From NCBI GenBank assembly GCA_036873135.1, contig JAPTYO010000009.1, positions 29,347,756 through 29,411,755 of the forward strand: a stretch of DNA of 64,000 nucleotides, in the 5' to 3' direction. The stretch's first letter is position 1. The number at the start of each line of letters is the position of its first letter. This DNA is from Clarkia xantiana subsp. parviflora (lineage: Eukaryota; Streptophyta; Magnoliopsida; Myrtales; Onagraceae). Shown here in pieces: positions 13,901 through 26,213 of the stretch. The translations under genes were made by a program, and so were the position numbers. The notes beneath the pieces are model-generated. The model did not search any database, was not told where the DNA came from, and saw only the letters and a program-made list of their open reading frames with translations.

Positions 13901-16900
13901 CTGTCTCTAAAAGTTTCTTCTTTTTTTCTTCCAGTGCTACTACTCTGACAATGCCATTGCCGACGGCTACTTCAGCGTTCTAGCCGAAGTCTACATGCGG
14001 CAAGAAATCCCCAAATGCGAAATCCAGAGACTCCTGAGCCTTATACTCTACAAGGTGGTGGATCCCAACCGACAGATCCGAGATGATGCAATGCAGATGC
14101 TGGAAACCCTCTCAAGCCGTGAGTGGGCTGAGGACGGCATTGACGGAGCTGGAGGCTACCGAGCCGCTGTGGTTGGAAACCTCCCCGATTCTTACCAGCA
14201 GTTCCAGTACAAGCTGTCGTGTAAGCTAGCCAAGGACCACCCTGAGCTGAGTCAGCTCCTGTGCGAAGAAATCATGCAACGCCAACTTGACGCGGTTGAT
14301 ATCATTGCGCAACATCAGGTACTTACTTGCATGGCGCCGTGGATCGAGAACCTTAATTTCTGGAAACTTAAAGAATCAGGGTGGAGCGAGCGGTTGTTAA
14401 AGAGTTTGTATTATGTGACGTGGCGGCACGGGGACCAGTTCCCAGATGAGATCGAGAAGTTGTGGAGCACGATTGCTAGTAAGCCGAGAAACATTAGCCC
14501 AGTGCTTGATTTCCTGATCACGAAAGGGATTGAGGACTGCGACTCAAACGCATCGGCCGAGATCAGCGGTGCGTTTGCCACGTATTTCTCGGTGGCGAAG
14601 CGGGTGAGTCTCTACCTGGCTCGAATTTGTCCGCAGAGGACGATCGATCACTTGGTTTACCAGCTGTCGCAAAGGATGTTGGAGGACAATGCCGAACCGG
14701 TGGTTCCAAAGATCGATACGAATGGTTTGCTGGAGTTCTCACAGGGTCCCTCAGTCGCACAGGTGTCGACTTTGGTCGATACGCAGCCGCACATGTCGCC
14801 ATTGCTTGTCCGAGGCTCCCTTGATGGACCACTGAGGAACACCAGCGGGAGTCTGAGCTGGCGGACGTCGGTGACTGGACGGAGCGTGTCGGGCCCGCTG
14901 AGTCCATTACCTCCAGAATTGAACGTTGTCGCGATACCCACGGGGCGGTCAGGGCAGCTCCTTCCTTCTATTGTGAACATGTCAGGCCCGCTAATGGGCA
15001 TCAGGAGCACAACAGGAAGCATCAGGAGCCGCCACATGTCACGTGACAGCGGGGACTACCTCATCGATACCCCGAACTCCGATATCGAAGGGCTGCATTC
15101 TGCTGCAGCAGTACACGGCGTTAACCCTAAGGAGCTCCGATCGGCTCTCCAAGGACATCAGCAGCACTCACTGACTCACGCTGATATCGCGTTAATTCTC
15201 CTCGCGGAGATTGCATATGAGAACGACGAAGACTTCCGAGAACACCTCCCGCTACTTTTCCATGTCACCTTTGTCTCCATGGACAGCTCGGAGGACATTG
15301 TATTGGAACATTGTCAGCACTTGTTGGTGAACTTGCTGTATTCGCTCGCCGGGCGGCACTTGGAGCTCTACGAGGTCGAGAACAGCGACGGAGAGAACAA
15401 GCAGCAAGTTGTCAGTTTAATCAAGTACGTCCAGTCAAAACGAGGTTCAATGATGTGGGAGAACGAGGACCCCACCGTTGTCCGAACCGAGCTTCCAAGT
15501 GCTGCGCTTTTATCGTCTCTTGTCCAAAGCATGGTGGATGCGATTTTCTTCCAAGGCGACCTCCGCGAGACTTGGGGAGCCGAAGCCCTACAATGGGCCA
15601 TGGAGTGCACGTCGCGCCACCTGGCCTGCCGGTCCCATCAGATCTACCGAGCTCTGCGGCCCCGGGTCACGAGCGATAATTGCGTGTCTCTCCTCCGATG
15701 CCTCCACCGCTGCTTAGGAAACCCAACCCCACCCGTTCTTGGCTTCGTGATGGAGATTCTTCTAACGCTACAAGTCATGGTCGAAAACATGGAGCCGGAG
15801 AAGTTGATTCTGTACCCTCAGTTGTTCTGGGGGTGTGTCGCAATGATGCATACGGATTTCGTCCACGTCTACTGCCAGGTGCTTGAGCTGTTCTCCCGGG
15901 TGATCGACCGACTGTCGTTCCGAGACCGAACGACGGAAAACGTTCTCCTATCGAGCATGCCGAGGGACGATCTTGACACAAGTGGGGTCTCCGATTTCCA
16001 GAGGCTCGAATCCCGAACCGCCTCTGAGATCCCCATTACGGTGGGAAACCTGCCGATCTTCGAAGGCGTCCAACCCCTCGTGCTCAAAGGCCTCATGTCG
16101 ACTGTCAGCCACGGAGTCTCGATCGAGGTCCTCTTGAGAATCACCGTCCACTCCTGCGACTCGATCTTCGGCGACACGGAGACACGACTACTGATGCACG
16201 TCACCGGACTCCTCCCCTGGCTCTGCCTCCAGCTCAGCGATGACCCCGACATGGACCCCGCCTCCCCGCTCCGTCAGCAGTACCAGAAAGCATGCTTGGT
16301 GGCGTCAAACATCTCCATCTGGTGCCAGGCGAAGTCACTCGACGACATGGCGACTGTGTTTATCGCGTACTCTCGTGGCGAGATCAAAACTGTTGAGAAC
16401 TTCCTCGCCTGCATCTCGCCCTTACTGTGCAACGAGTGGTTTCCGAAGCATTCGGCTCTTGCGTTCGGCCACTTGCTACGGTTACTCGAAAAGGGCCCAA
16501 TGGAATACCAACGCGTCATTCTCCTCTTGCTCAAAGCGCTTCTCCAACACACCCCGATGGACGCGGCACAAAGCCCGCACATGTACGCCATTGTGTCGCA
16601 ACTAGTTGAGAGCTCGTTATGTTGGGAAGCCCTAAGTGTTCTGGAAGCTCTACTACAGAGTTGTAGCTCGATGGCAGGGTCGGGCCCACATCCTCCCCAC
16701 GACGAAAACGGGTTGGGTCTGGATGAGAAGCTATTAGCCCCTCAGATGTCGTTCAAGGCTCGCAGCGGGCCGCTGCAGTTCCCGATGGGGCCCGGTTACA
16801 TGGGGGGGTCCACTTCGACAGTGGGGGCCCCAGAGTCTGGAATACCGGCGGCGAGAGAGGTAGCTCTGAGGAACACGAGTGTGATTCTGGAGCGGTTGTT

Positions 16901-16976
16901 GAACAAATGTGCCCTTGGTCGGAGGAGGGACTACCGGCGGCTAGTTCCATTTGTGGCCATCACCGGAATTTTATAG
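4644..16976 (+). CDS. Furry / MOR2 / PAG1-family cell morphogenesis protein (17 exons)
   Basis: Plant homologue of Drosophila Furry, fission yeast Mor2 and budding yeast Tao3/Pag1, large ARM/HEAT-like scaffolds for NDR/LATS kinases in polarity control (family knowledge). Exons: 4644-4739, 5530-5648, 5805-5850, 6316-6388, 6469-6526, 6973-7068, 7323-7440, 7524-7790, 8552-8653, 8814-9171, 9300-9413, 10307-10935, 11016-11212, 11562-11784, 12172-12291, 12917-13684, 13935-16976. They sum to 6,426 bp, 2,141 codons plus stop; all junctions are GT-AG and in phase. The start [18 protein letters not shown] is the family's usual N terminus. MOR2-PAG1 N-terminal, middle and C-terminal domains should cover roughly residues 50-600, 700-1150 and 1850-2130; a Ser/Gly/Pro-rich linker with repeated SGPL lies near residues 1410-1500. 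The C-terminal half is one GC-rich exon. No break is seen; the gene looks functional. Confidence 0.95.
7847..7908. repeat. (AT)n microsatellite in intron 8 of the Furry-like gene
   Basis: Pure AT dinucleotide run of about 31 units, 57 bp after the exon 8 donor site. Likely length-polymorphic. Confidence 0.97.
7983..8021. repeat. Short perfect inverted repeat in intron 8
   Basis: TCCATTTGAGCCC at 7983-7995 and its exact reverse complement at 8009-8021, separated by 13 bases. It could form a small hairpin. The stem is too short and isolated to call a miRNA precursor. Confidence 0.7.
12467..12600. repeat. 68-bp tandem duplication in intron 15 of the Furry-like gene
   Basis: Two adjacent copies (12467-12534 and 12535-12600) beginning AAATAGACAGCAAC and differing at a few positions. 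No coding content. Confidence 0.9.
12709..12732 (+). repeat. Ghost copy of part of exon 16 inside intron 15
   Basis: 24 bases matching 12948-12971 of exon 16 with two mismatches; both read HIAN in the same sense. The match is preceded by a pyrimidine-rich stretch and AG. It may be a decayed partial exon duplication. Confidence 0.5.
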
Positions 16977-17616
16977 TGTTGGCGGTGGTGTGGAGATAGC
17001 GACCGAAGAATTTTGTTGTTTCATTGTATGTATGTATGTATGTGTATGTGTATGTGTATATATATGGTGAGTGATGATCCATGCCATGTATGTAGATGTC
17101 ATTATATAGCTGCTGCTAGGATATCGCTTTCTTTTATCTTCTATATATATATATGAATCAAGATTATGGTAACTTTGGTTCATGCCACTGATAATGATGA
17201 AGATTTTGGTCGTACAAATGGATTTATGTCTCTTGCCACTTATTGTGGACATCATTATTTACGTCGGTCATTTTTTTTTTTGGGTTAAGAATTTAAAAAT
17301 TGTGTCAACTTTGCTTCATGTGTCAATTTGGTGTCTCATGTTAATATTTACTCCCAAGTTCCATTTTGTTGCGATTTAGTGTTTTTGTCAAATTTTGGGG
17401 TTAGATTTGTCAAAAATTGGTCACATGCTGGTCACGTGACCGAATAAATTTGAAAATTCATAAATTATCCGTCAAAATGCAGCGTGCCTATCACGTGTCA
17501 AATTTTGTTTTTTTCCCCCAATTCTCGTTCCAACTTGAAATAATGGAAATACATCTCTACCAAATACGATTTAAATCATCAAATAGCGACAACATTATTA
17601 ATACTCGATACATTTT
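16977..17616. other. Downstream flank of the Furry-like gene
   Basis: Non-coding 3' UTR and spacer. It holds a degenerate TATG/TGTATG microsatellite at about 17024-17064. From about 17280 it holds the left arm of an inverted repeat described separately. No further gene is seen. Confidence 0.7.
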
Positions 17617-18985
17617 CTTTCAACCAGTGTTATCAGAACCGGACCGGACATCGAACCGGTGAGGTGACCGGTTCCCGGTTCGTCCGGTCCGACCCGGTTC
17701 GAACCCGGTTCGCTTGCTGCCTATTATATTCATTTGAAACTATCACAATTCACAGCATCACTCCTCTCTCTCTCTCTACCTCTCCATCTCTCCTCTCTTT
17801 CTACCCAACCCCCTTCCCCATCTCTCTCCTCCAACCTTTCCCTTCCTCCACACCCCACCGTAGCCCACCCTCCCTTCCACCGTAGCCCACCCTTCTCCTC
17901 CTATTTTCCACCCTCTCCTTCCCTCTGGTCTCTCGCCATTCCTAGTCGACGAAGACGAACCAATCTTCAGATCTGGTGACCACTTAAAGAGATCTGGTGA
18001 CCACTTAAAGGAGCGATGACCACTTTAAATCGGAGGAAAGTGGCCGCGTCGAAGGTGAAGTCAGAGCCGTGGTATTTGGAATCTTGGATTTAGGTGAGGT
18101 AAGAGCCGTCGGATGTGGCACTGTGGTCCGTCGAAGAGCAGAGACAGAGCAGATCGGAGGTGGTGGCTCGGTACGGGGTCGGACACGGGAGCAGGGCAAG
18201 ACAAAGCTTGCTGGAATACGTCCGGTGAAGGTCGATCGGGCATTGCGGGCTGGCTTGGTGGAGCTTCCTTCAACGGTGGCTAGAGGAAAACGTCACAGCC
18301 GTGTCCAGTTTATTTTTTTTCAATTTTTTTATTTTATTTTTTTATATTGGAGTCCGAACCGGTGAACCGGAGAACCGCCAGGTCCGATAAGAACCGGCCG
18401 GTTCGTCGAAAAACCGGATATCGAACCGGGTTCGCTTACATCCTCCGGAATTACGCGAACCGGACCGCTGGAGGCACCGGTTCCGGTTCGAACCCGGTCG
18501 AACCGCCGGTCCGGTCCGGTTCTGATAACACTGCTTTCAACAATGTTAATACTTCATAACTTAACTTTCAACAACAGTAATATTTGTGTTCAAAATATGG
18601 TGATCTTGGTTCTAAACAATTTGATACGCCGGGACCCTTATATCCTTGTAATATCTGAGTGGAAAATGGAGAAAGATAATAACTTTTAGAGATTTTTTCT
18701 TCAATTTCATTTTTAATACTCTGGGTGGCAGGAATCAGAGGTGGGTGGCTTGGAATCGGAGAGGGTGGCCGGAAACGGAGGTTGGTGGCTCGGAATCAGA
18801 GGTGGGTGGCCGGAAACGGAAGCTTTGCAAAAAAAATATAAAGGGGTAAAATTGTCTTTTCATCTCATTCCGTCAAAACCCCAAAATCTAACGGAAAATC
18901 AAATTGCAACAAGAGTGAAACTTGTGACACTAAATATCAATAATTTAATCATGAGACACCAAATTGAAACCTAAGGCAAACTTGG
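17280..18985. repeat. Degenerate inverted-repeat element interrupted by a hAT MITE
   Basis: The left arm (about 17295-17420) and the reverse complement of the right arm (about 18840-18985) share, in the same order, CAATTTGGTGTCTCATG, a block around TTGTTGC(G/A)ATTT and a TTTTGGGGTT block. This fits an old transposon with long terminal inverted repeats. Exact ends and a target duplication were not found. The hAT MITE at 17625-18533 lies between the arms. Confidence 0.55.
17625..18533. mobile_element. hAT-superfamily MITE, 909 bp, with 8-bp target duplication
   Basis: Terminal inverted repeats CAGTGTTATCAGAACCGGAC at both ends, flanked by the exact 8-bp duplication CTTTCAAC (17617-17624 and 18534-18541). 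An 8-bp duplication is the hAT hallmark. Both arms are filled with CCGGTTCG-type iterations. The middle holds a CT-rich tract and no transposase, so the copy is non-autonomous. Confidence 0.93.
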
Positions 18986-20113
18986 GACAGGTTTTAGGTA
19001 GTTTATATTTTATATCTTAATTTATATTATATATATATACCATACCAATATATAATTTGTATTGAGTCCTAACCCCAATAGACACCTTTTGCACCTTTTC
19101 ATTTTAATTAAGAAAAAAAAATATTATATTTGGTTCCTATATTTTTATAAAATTAATAATTTAGTCATTTCTATATTTGAGACGCATTTATTTATCTCTA
19201 ATACTATTACTAAATCATTATTTAAATTTCATTAATTTTTAAGGTCATTTAGTCGGCATGTCATAGTTATTATAATTAACTTCTCAATCCAACATTCCTA
19301 TCAATTTAAGTCAGCATGATCATACTCAACCCGTTCAAATTTCAGGTACATGTATTTTTTTTTATTCAACGAATTATAGAGGGGGATATATGTTCCGCTG
19401 TTGAGATTTTTCTATCACATAGATCAGTCACTTTACCAGATCATATATATAACAAGTCAAAACATGGGTCAAATGTGATTCTTTAAGTTTGACCTCTTAC
19501 AGATAACATGTTACTCATCGTCCAATATTTATGCTCAAACTATTAATTTAGTTCTTCTATTTGTTAATTCAATCACATTGTATACAACCTAATTTGTAGT
19601 TAATCTTGTTGTAATTTCAAGTATGAACTTTATATTTTTTTGATATAATTTTTTCTTTATTGTTAAATCAAATTTTGTTGGTATTATGGTATAAAATTGG
19701 ATGAAAAGTGTATAATTACGTTTGTATAGGTCGAACTTATCCATTGATGAGTCTAAGTAGTAAAGTACAAGTTTACATTATTGGCACCTCAAGTTGATGA
19801 GTTAGATTCTATTATCGTCAATGACACACGTAATGCTTGACCCAACTCATTCATAGATCTAACTGTAAAGCTAACTGAGTATCATAACTGAAGACAATTA
19901 ATTTTATACTTAATTATCATCTTCTAGTCTCGTTTAATAATACGTTGTGTCGTTCTTCTCTATCACATGGATTCGTTTCTCACAACAAATCAACTTGCCC
20001 ATATTTTATTTTGATTAATTACAAATATTAATAAACTTAAGATAAATTATGTATCTTGAAATTTAGATGATCGATGCGCGTGCAACACGTTAATAACTAG
20101 AATATATATAAGA
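18542..20113. other. AT-rich intergenic sequence, no gene seen
   Basis: Apart from the right arm of the inverted repeat up to about 18985, this stretch is AT-rich, with no convincing exon, RNA gene or element terminus. It ends at a Helitron terminus at 20114. Confidence 0.6.
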
Positions 20114-21215
20114 CTAGGTGGTCGTCCCGCGCTTTGCGCGGTATGTACATAGTTAACATAATGTAATCATATTTTATTTATTATTTTTAATTTTTTTTAT
20201 AATACATAATTTACAAAATAGTTTAAATTCATGAAAAAAAAATAGTTATATATTGGGTGCATTCACTAAATATATATAAAGTAATTATTTATTCATTTAA
20301 TTATATTTAAATTTTATTCCATACAAATTGTTAATATTTGTATCTAATCTTATTATTTTTAACATATTTTCTTTTAATTTTTTATTTTTTAAATATTGTA
20401 GTTACCATCAAAATCGAATAAGGAGCTTATGATGAATTTTACCACGTCCACATAGACACAAAAGTGATGTCACATATGTAAATGTAAATCATGAATTAGG
20501 TGGACCGATGGATTTGTATAATTTTTTAAATTTGATTATTATTATTTTTTTTTATCATTATAGAGGTTTTAACTAAAAATGTGTTATATGTAGATAAATG
20601 GTATGTCATAGTTACTATTAATATTTTCATCGTTATTATTTTTAACATATTTATCATACGTGTTTTAATTTTTTTATTTTCCTCGTATGTTAGTGCAATT
20701 TGTTAAATATTTTTTTATGATGCAATTGCAATTTTCTAATGTGAGGAGGCAAATTGACTAACATGTAATGAAATAGAATTTTAAAGTGAATAAGAAGTTT
20801 GGCAAAAAAAAAAAAATGGATGAGAGTGATAAAAAGAATAGTTAAACAAATATGTAAATTCAAATTATATTATATTTTTATATTATATATATATATTCAA
20901 ATATAAATATTATTTTAATGTTAAGATGATAGTACAAAATGAAACATATATGTGGATTTTATTTTAGTATTTGAGTGTATTATTAATTCATTTTACTATG
21001 TAACATACTAAAAAAATGTAATTCATATCAAGATTGAATAAAGAGTTTTTGATGAACATTAGCATGTCCACATAGGCACAATAGTGATGTCACTTATGTA
21101 ACTGTAACTCAAGAATTAGGTGGACCAATAGGTTTGTAGAATTGTTTTCAATTTGATTACTTGTCAAAATTTTATGAGTTTTCATTGAGATTATATAGAT
21201 ATATAGATAGATAGA
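20114..21215 (-). mobile_element. Non-autonomous Helitron
   Basis: On the minus strand the 3' terminus is a CCGCGCAAAGCGCGG hairpin followed by a short spacer and CTAG, with T as the next base, the Helitron 3' signature. The 5' end is placed at a TCTATCTATC start near 21215, preceded by A; this end is uncertain. Two diverged internal copies of a block containing AATTAGGTGGACC lie about 620 bp apart (20400-20540 and 21020-21160). No Rep/helicase gene is present. Confidence 0.65.
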
Positions 21216-21284
21216 TAATTTGGATACAAATATTATGTTAAAAATAACAATATATATTAGATACAAATATTATCAATTCGTGTG

Positions 21285-21763
21285 TGAAGGAAAACGAACG
21301 TACATGCCAAGCAAACCAACAACCGAATTAGTACGTAAACAATACGGTAGTTATAGGAACGATACGTTACCTTCGAACGTGGCGGTTTGCGGCGGTGGCG
21401 GCGGAAGCGGATCGTTAAGGTCGGTTCGGAATCACGGCGGTGACGGGATGCCGGTCGGAGAGGTACGTCACTAAGCGGAGCGTACCTCGGTCTCCACGGA
21501 TGATAACCCTATAGACAAACTAGAGAGCACTTATATACGAGAGTGACGTGGAGAAACTTGTATGAGATGTGTCACCTCCTAGACCACCAAGATGGTCTCT
21601 ATATAGCCAAGGAGAGGCTCATGAGCAGTTAACAACTTCGGGGACCCAACACATTGGTCCCCGCTCTTTTTATGGAGCGGTTGTCGACTTCGGGGCTCGA
21701 CAGAACGGTCCCCGATCTCTCCGAGACCTACACTAGCACCCCGTATGGGTGCAATATCCTACA
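21285..21763 (-). repeat. 3' LTR of the Copia element
   Basis: 479 bp, TGAAGGAAAACG ... ATATCCTACA on the plus strand. It is nearly identical to 37771-38250. A purine tract (GTGAGTGGGAGA on the minus strand, 21775-21764) abuts it internally and is the likely polypurine tract. Confidence 0.95.
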
Positions 21764-22856
21764 TCTCCCACTCACACATAACGGGAGTGCTCAGTGTGTG
21801 TGGAAACGTATTTCCAACATCTTTCTGTCTTTCATACAGGGCTCACCCGTGCGACCGGCATACTTTGCGAGAGCTAGCTGCTGTACATCTGTTAGGAGTA
21901 TACAGCCTCTCGTAGTGAACAACCAACTAGAGAACTGTTGTACATCTGTTAGGAGTATACAGCATCTCGAAATGGATAACCAACTAGAGAACGGTAAGTA
22001 TGCTTGTACCCTAGATCATCGAACCTCATTTAGGTATCTTCAAAAATCTCATTATACCTTGTATTCACAATCATGAAACTAATTCATGACTGGTGCACCG
22101 GTGAACACAATTCAAAAAGAGGTCCCGTTGATGATCTTCCTCTTCTCACGATTCCTTCAACACTAACCCGACTCGCTTTTCTAGACATGTCCCGCCAAGC
22201 CGAATCTGTAGATAGCCATTTGGAAACACACTAAGCTAGCGAACATCGTGCTAGGTCTCAAGTCTCTGATCGGAGTCGTGAGGGTACACAATTTAGAACC
22301 TTCCAAGGATCTATGGGTCTCACACTGCAACAAGTTGAGATTATACTTGTGCAAACCCGTGGTCGCTAATAGCACACACGGTATGAAACGTGTGTCACAA
22401 CACTTCTCCTTTTCCCTGGAGAGTATGTCATTTGTCTCACTCAAAGACAGTGTTGTGCGGATGTCATTTCAAATGCCGCATGCACTCGAATAAGAGTTCA
22501 CTAACACCCATCCGGCTCTAAGGCAAACTATGCAGAAACAAATTCCACTTAACCTTCGATGACCGTATGTCAACGACCGACTTATGAATTCGAGTAGTTA
22601 GCTCTCTAATCACCCGTTTGATGATTTTAAACTCAAAATCTTGTCTCATCTCCCGTTGTCACACAGACTTAACGTCACTAAGACGCGGAGGCGGTTTCTC
22701 GTTTGAGAGAGCTAACCTTCAGTTTACCCGACATGCATTTCTGAAAAATCGCGAATGCACTAACGCAATCCGAATAAAACATGTGTGTGTAAATCAAAAC
22801 ATATTTGATTAAACTGAACATTGTTCATAACATGGGAAAACATTACATGAAGTATT
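21764..22856 (-). other. Non-coding 3' region of the Copia element
   Basis: Between the RNase H stop and the 3' LTR. It contains a two-copy tandem repeat of about 60 bp (21888-21995, unit around TGTACATCTGTTAGGAGTAT). No additional gene such as env is supported. Confidence 0.7.
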
Positions 22857-25475
22857 TCAAACTCTACGCAGACCTAGAGATTTCACATGTCTAACAAAGG
22901 AATCTCTATTCAAAGGCTTAGTCAAATGATCAGCCACCATATCCTTTGTAGATAAATACTTCACGTTAATCATCTTGTGTGCAACCATGTCCCTCACGAA
23001 ATGATACTTGGTATCAATGTGTTTGGTTCTGTTATGAAACTTAGGATCCTTTGCAAAAGAAATTGCAGCTTGACTGTCACAATAAACCAAAATTGGATCA
23101 GTCTTTTCTGCAATATCCATCAGATGCTTCAAGGAACCTCTTTAACCAAACAGCCTCTTGTGTAGCTGTCGCGAGTGCCACATATTCGGCTTCCATGGTA
23201 GAAAGGGACACACAAGACTGCTTCTTGCTACTCCAAGAGATAGCACCATTGCACATCTTGAACACATAACCAGAGGTGGACTTCCGTTCGACAAGGTCTC
23301 CTGAATAGTCGGCATCACTGTATCCTTCTTGACGGAAACTCTCGGCACCTCGGTAACAAAGTGCATAATCAGCAGTCCCTTTCAGGTATCTCATGATCCT
23401 CTTCACAGCTTTTCAATGTGACGGTCCTGGATTGGATTGATATCGACTTACCAAGCCCACGGCCTGACAAATATCTGGTCTAGTGCATACCATTGCATAC
23501 ATCAGACTTCCGGTTGCGCTCCTGTATGGTACTCGATTCATTTTCTCTCTTTCTTCTGGAGTCTTTGGACACATTTTGTTGCTCAAGGCTTGGCCTTTAC
23601 TGATAGGAGTCTCGATAGGATTGCATGCTTGCATACTAAACCGTTCTAGAACTTTGTTGATGTAGCTCTCTTGCGAAAGATACAACAACTTCTTTGAACG
23701 ATCTCTCGAGATCTTTATCCCAAGAATGTAATTTGCATCACCCATATCCTTCATCTCAAATTGAGATGATAACCAGGTCTTATCCTCGTTTAAATACTCC
23801 ATATCATTCCCAGCTATCAATATGTCATCGACGTACAATGTCATAAACACGAACTTACTCTTAGACCTTTTGGTATAAACGCAATGGTCGTCATTCATCA
23901 TGACAAATCCATTATTCACAACCACGTCATGAAATCGTTTGTACCACTGCCTCGACGAATGCTTTAGACCATAAATGGACTTTAAGATTCGACAAACTTT
24001 ACATTCGTGACCTACTACAACGAAGCACTCAGGTTGCTCCATGTAGATCTCCTCGTCTAAATCTCCATTGAGAAAAGCAATTTTAACATCCATTTGATGT
24101 AATTCAAGGTATAGGTTAGCTTCTATAGCCAAGATTAGCCGAATTGAGGATAAAAGCACGGCTGGAGAAAACGTCTCATCGTAATATATTCCATATTGTT
24201 GCGTATAACCCTTGGCCACTAATCGAGCCTTATATCGCTCAATCGTGCCATCAGCCTTAAGCTTAATCTTAAGGACCCATTTGGCCCCTGTAGCTTTTCG
24301 TCCTTGAGGAAGGTCAACTAGATCCCAAACCTTGTTGGCCCTCATAGACTCCATTTCCTCTTCCATCGCTTTTGTCCATTTATCTTTAGAAGGGCTTGAA
24401 ATGGCTTCGGACACATTCCGTGGCTCATTTTCATCTTGGAGGAGCATTGAAAAGAGTTCACCACCTTCGATTTCAAACCGTCGGCGTGGAATCTTTTTGC
24501 GGGACCCTCGTCCCATTTGAGGTTCATTTAACCTCGCGTCAATACTCCCACTTGGATTAAGATCCATCTCATCACTCCCACTTGGAGCAAAAAAGTCGTC
24601 TTCATTCGTCACATATGATGAAGGAGGCTGGTGACGAATTTCATCATCCCCTAAAATCCTCCCACTCGAATGAGGCGAGCTTTGATGGTCTAAATCGTCA
24701 GATTCATAAAGAGATAAGTCCTGACCTATCTCACCCTTCCTAGGAAACTCATCCTCAATGAATTGGACATTGCGCGATTCGTATTCAGTAACGCTCCCAC
24801 CTTCTTGCAGCCCTATAAACACATAACCTTTAGAGGTTGACGAGTAGCGAACAAACACACTCTTTTTACCTCTCGGGCCCAATTTTCCATATTTATGCGA
24901 GAGATCGTGTGTATAGGCTGCACATCCCCATGGTTTCAATTCTCTTAAGTCCTGACGTCTTCCGGTCCATAGCTCATAAGGAGTGGTCGCGACTGATTTC
25001 GTAGGCACACGGTTGAGGACATATGTTGCAGTCAACAACGCATCGCCCCAAAAGGCAATAGGTAATTGAGCTTGTGCCATCATAGACCTAACCATTTCAA
25101 GTAGCGTTCTATTACGTCTCTCCGCCACACCGTTTTGTTGCGGAGTATGAGGAATCGTCAACTGACAAATGATACCTTTTTCATCACATAACCCTTGGAA
25201 TTGTGCCGAAAGATACTCACGGCCTCGGTCGGTCCGAAGGCACTTAATCTTTCGATCTAATTGATTTTCCACTAAGTTCATATAACTCACGAAGCACTTA
25301 AGTGCGTCTAATTTGTGGGAAATCAAATATACATGTCCAAAACGGGTATAATCGTCTATAAATGTGATGAAGTAATACGCACCGTGCCTGGCCCGAACAC
25401 ATGGGCCCGCAAATGTCCGAATCGAGTGGAAATTCAGCTCTGGTTGCCTTCCCAAAAGGCTTTCTGGCGGATTTA
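22857..25475 (-). pseudogene. Copia integrase core, reverse transcriptase and RNase H
   Basis: Integrase core motifs FIDDYTR, RTDRGREY and NGVAERRNR preserve the D, D, E set. Reverse transcriptase follows with KARLVAKGYTQ, then LYVDDILIAG as the YVDD active site. RNase H motifs YSDADYSGD, STMEAEY and CDSQAA complete the order, and the frame ends at 22857. A frameshift near 25400 separates the first integrase residues from the core. Short breaks near 23410 and 23130 split RNase H from reverse transcriptase. The right end is cut at 25475 by Gypsy B. Confidence 0.9.
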
Positions 25476-25480
25476 CCGGC
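25476..25480. repeat. Target-site duplication of Gypsy B (left copy)
   Basis: CCGGC directly before the TG of the 5' LTR; the matching copy is at 34527-34531. Confidence 0.95.
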
Positions 25481-26177
25481 TGATGGGCTCTGCTATGGCC
25501 GTTAGGCCCCTTAACGGCGAGGAAACGGCGAACAGGCCCACTGGGCCCCAAATGAAGGTCAAGATGACCCAAGCGAAGGGTCCCGACGTAGGGAGTCCCG
25601 ATGATGAAAGGTCCCGACAGAGTCGGTCCCGATAGGTGAGCTGGAAGCTCCCGATGAGAAGCCTTTAAGTAGGCCCCGAAGACGAATCCCTGAGAACGAT
25701 TGGCCCTGTCACGATGACGAGGGGCCCCGAGCGGTGACATAACGAGATAACTTTGGAGTCCCCGATGTTAAGTCGGGACTTGTTATCAGAGGTTAAGGCC
25801 AAGATACGCGGAACGTGGTTGAGATACGCGGAGCGTGGCCGAGATACGCGGGGCGTGGCCGAGATAAGTGAGATCATGGCCTAGATAGGCGGGATCGTAC
25901 CTGAGATACGCGGAATACGGGCTAACCATCCCCAACGATTCACCAGGTAACTGAGGTACCTCTCCGCCTATAAAAGGGCAGAGGCTACCTCAGATCAATT
26001 ACGTTGTGTTATACACTTTGAGATTACTGCTTGCCAGTCCATACGAGATACTCATTTAAGCATCGGAGAGGGATTCTGGGTCACCGCCCGGTCTATCCCC
26101 TCTTTGCAGGACCACGTGGAGCGAAGGAACTAGGATCGCCGTCAAAGACCGTACCGGAGTTCCACCGTGATCCAACA
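25481..26177 (+). repeat. 5' LTR of Gypsy B
   Basis: 697 bp, TGATGGGCTC ... GATCCAACA. It holds tandem units built on GAGATACGCGG (about 25801-25920) and a TATAAAAG box at 25969-25976, the likely promoter of the genomic RNA. Confidence 0.96.
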
Positions 26178-26178
26178 T

Positions 26179-26196
26179 TGGCACCGTTTGTGGGAA
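26179..26196 (+). other. Primer-binding site of Gypsy B
   Basis: TGGCACCGTTTGTGGGAA, one base after the LTR. It differs at two positions from the Gypsy A site, so priming may be weaker. Confidence 0.8.
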
Positions 26197-26213
26197 TGTA
26201 ACAAAAAGCTGAC

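Noticed and set aside
17664..18365. Several 70-100 codon frames in the hAT MITE
   Set aside because: Low-complexity products of CT-rich and CCGGTT repeats, open on both strands.
21764..22856. env-like or extra gene in the Copia 3' region
   Set aside because: No long frame, signal peptide or membrane segment; only short frames and a tandem repeat.
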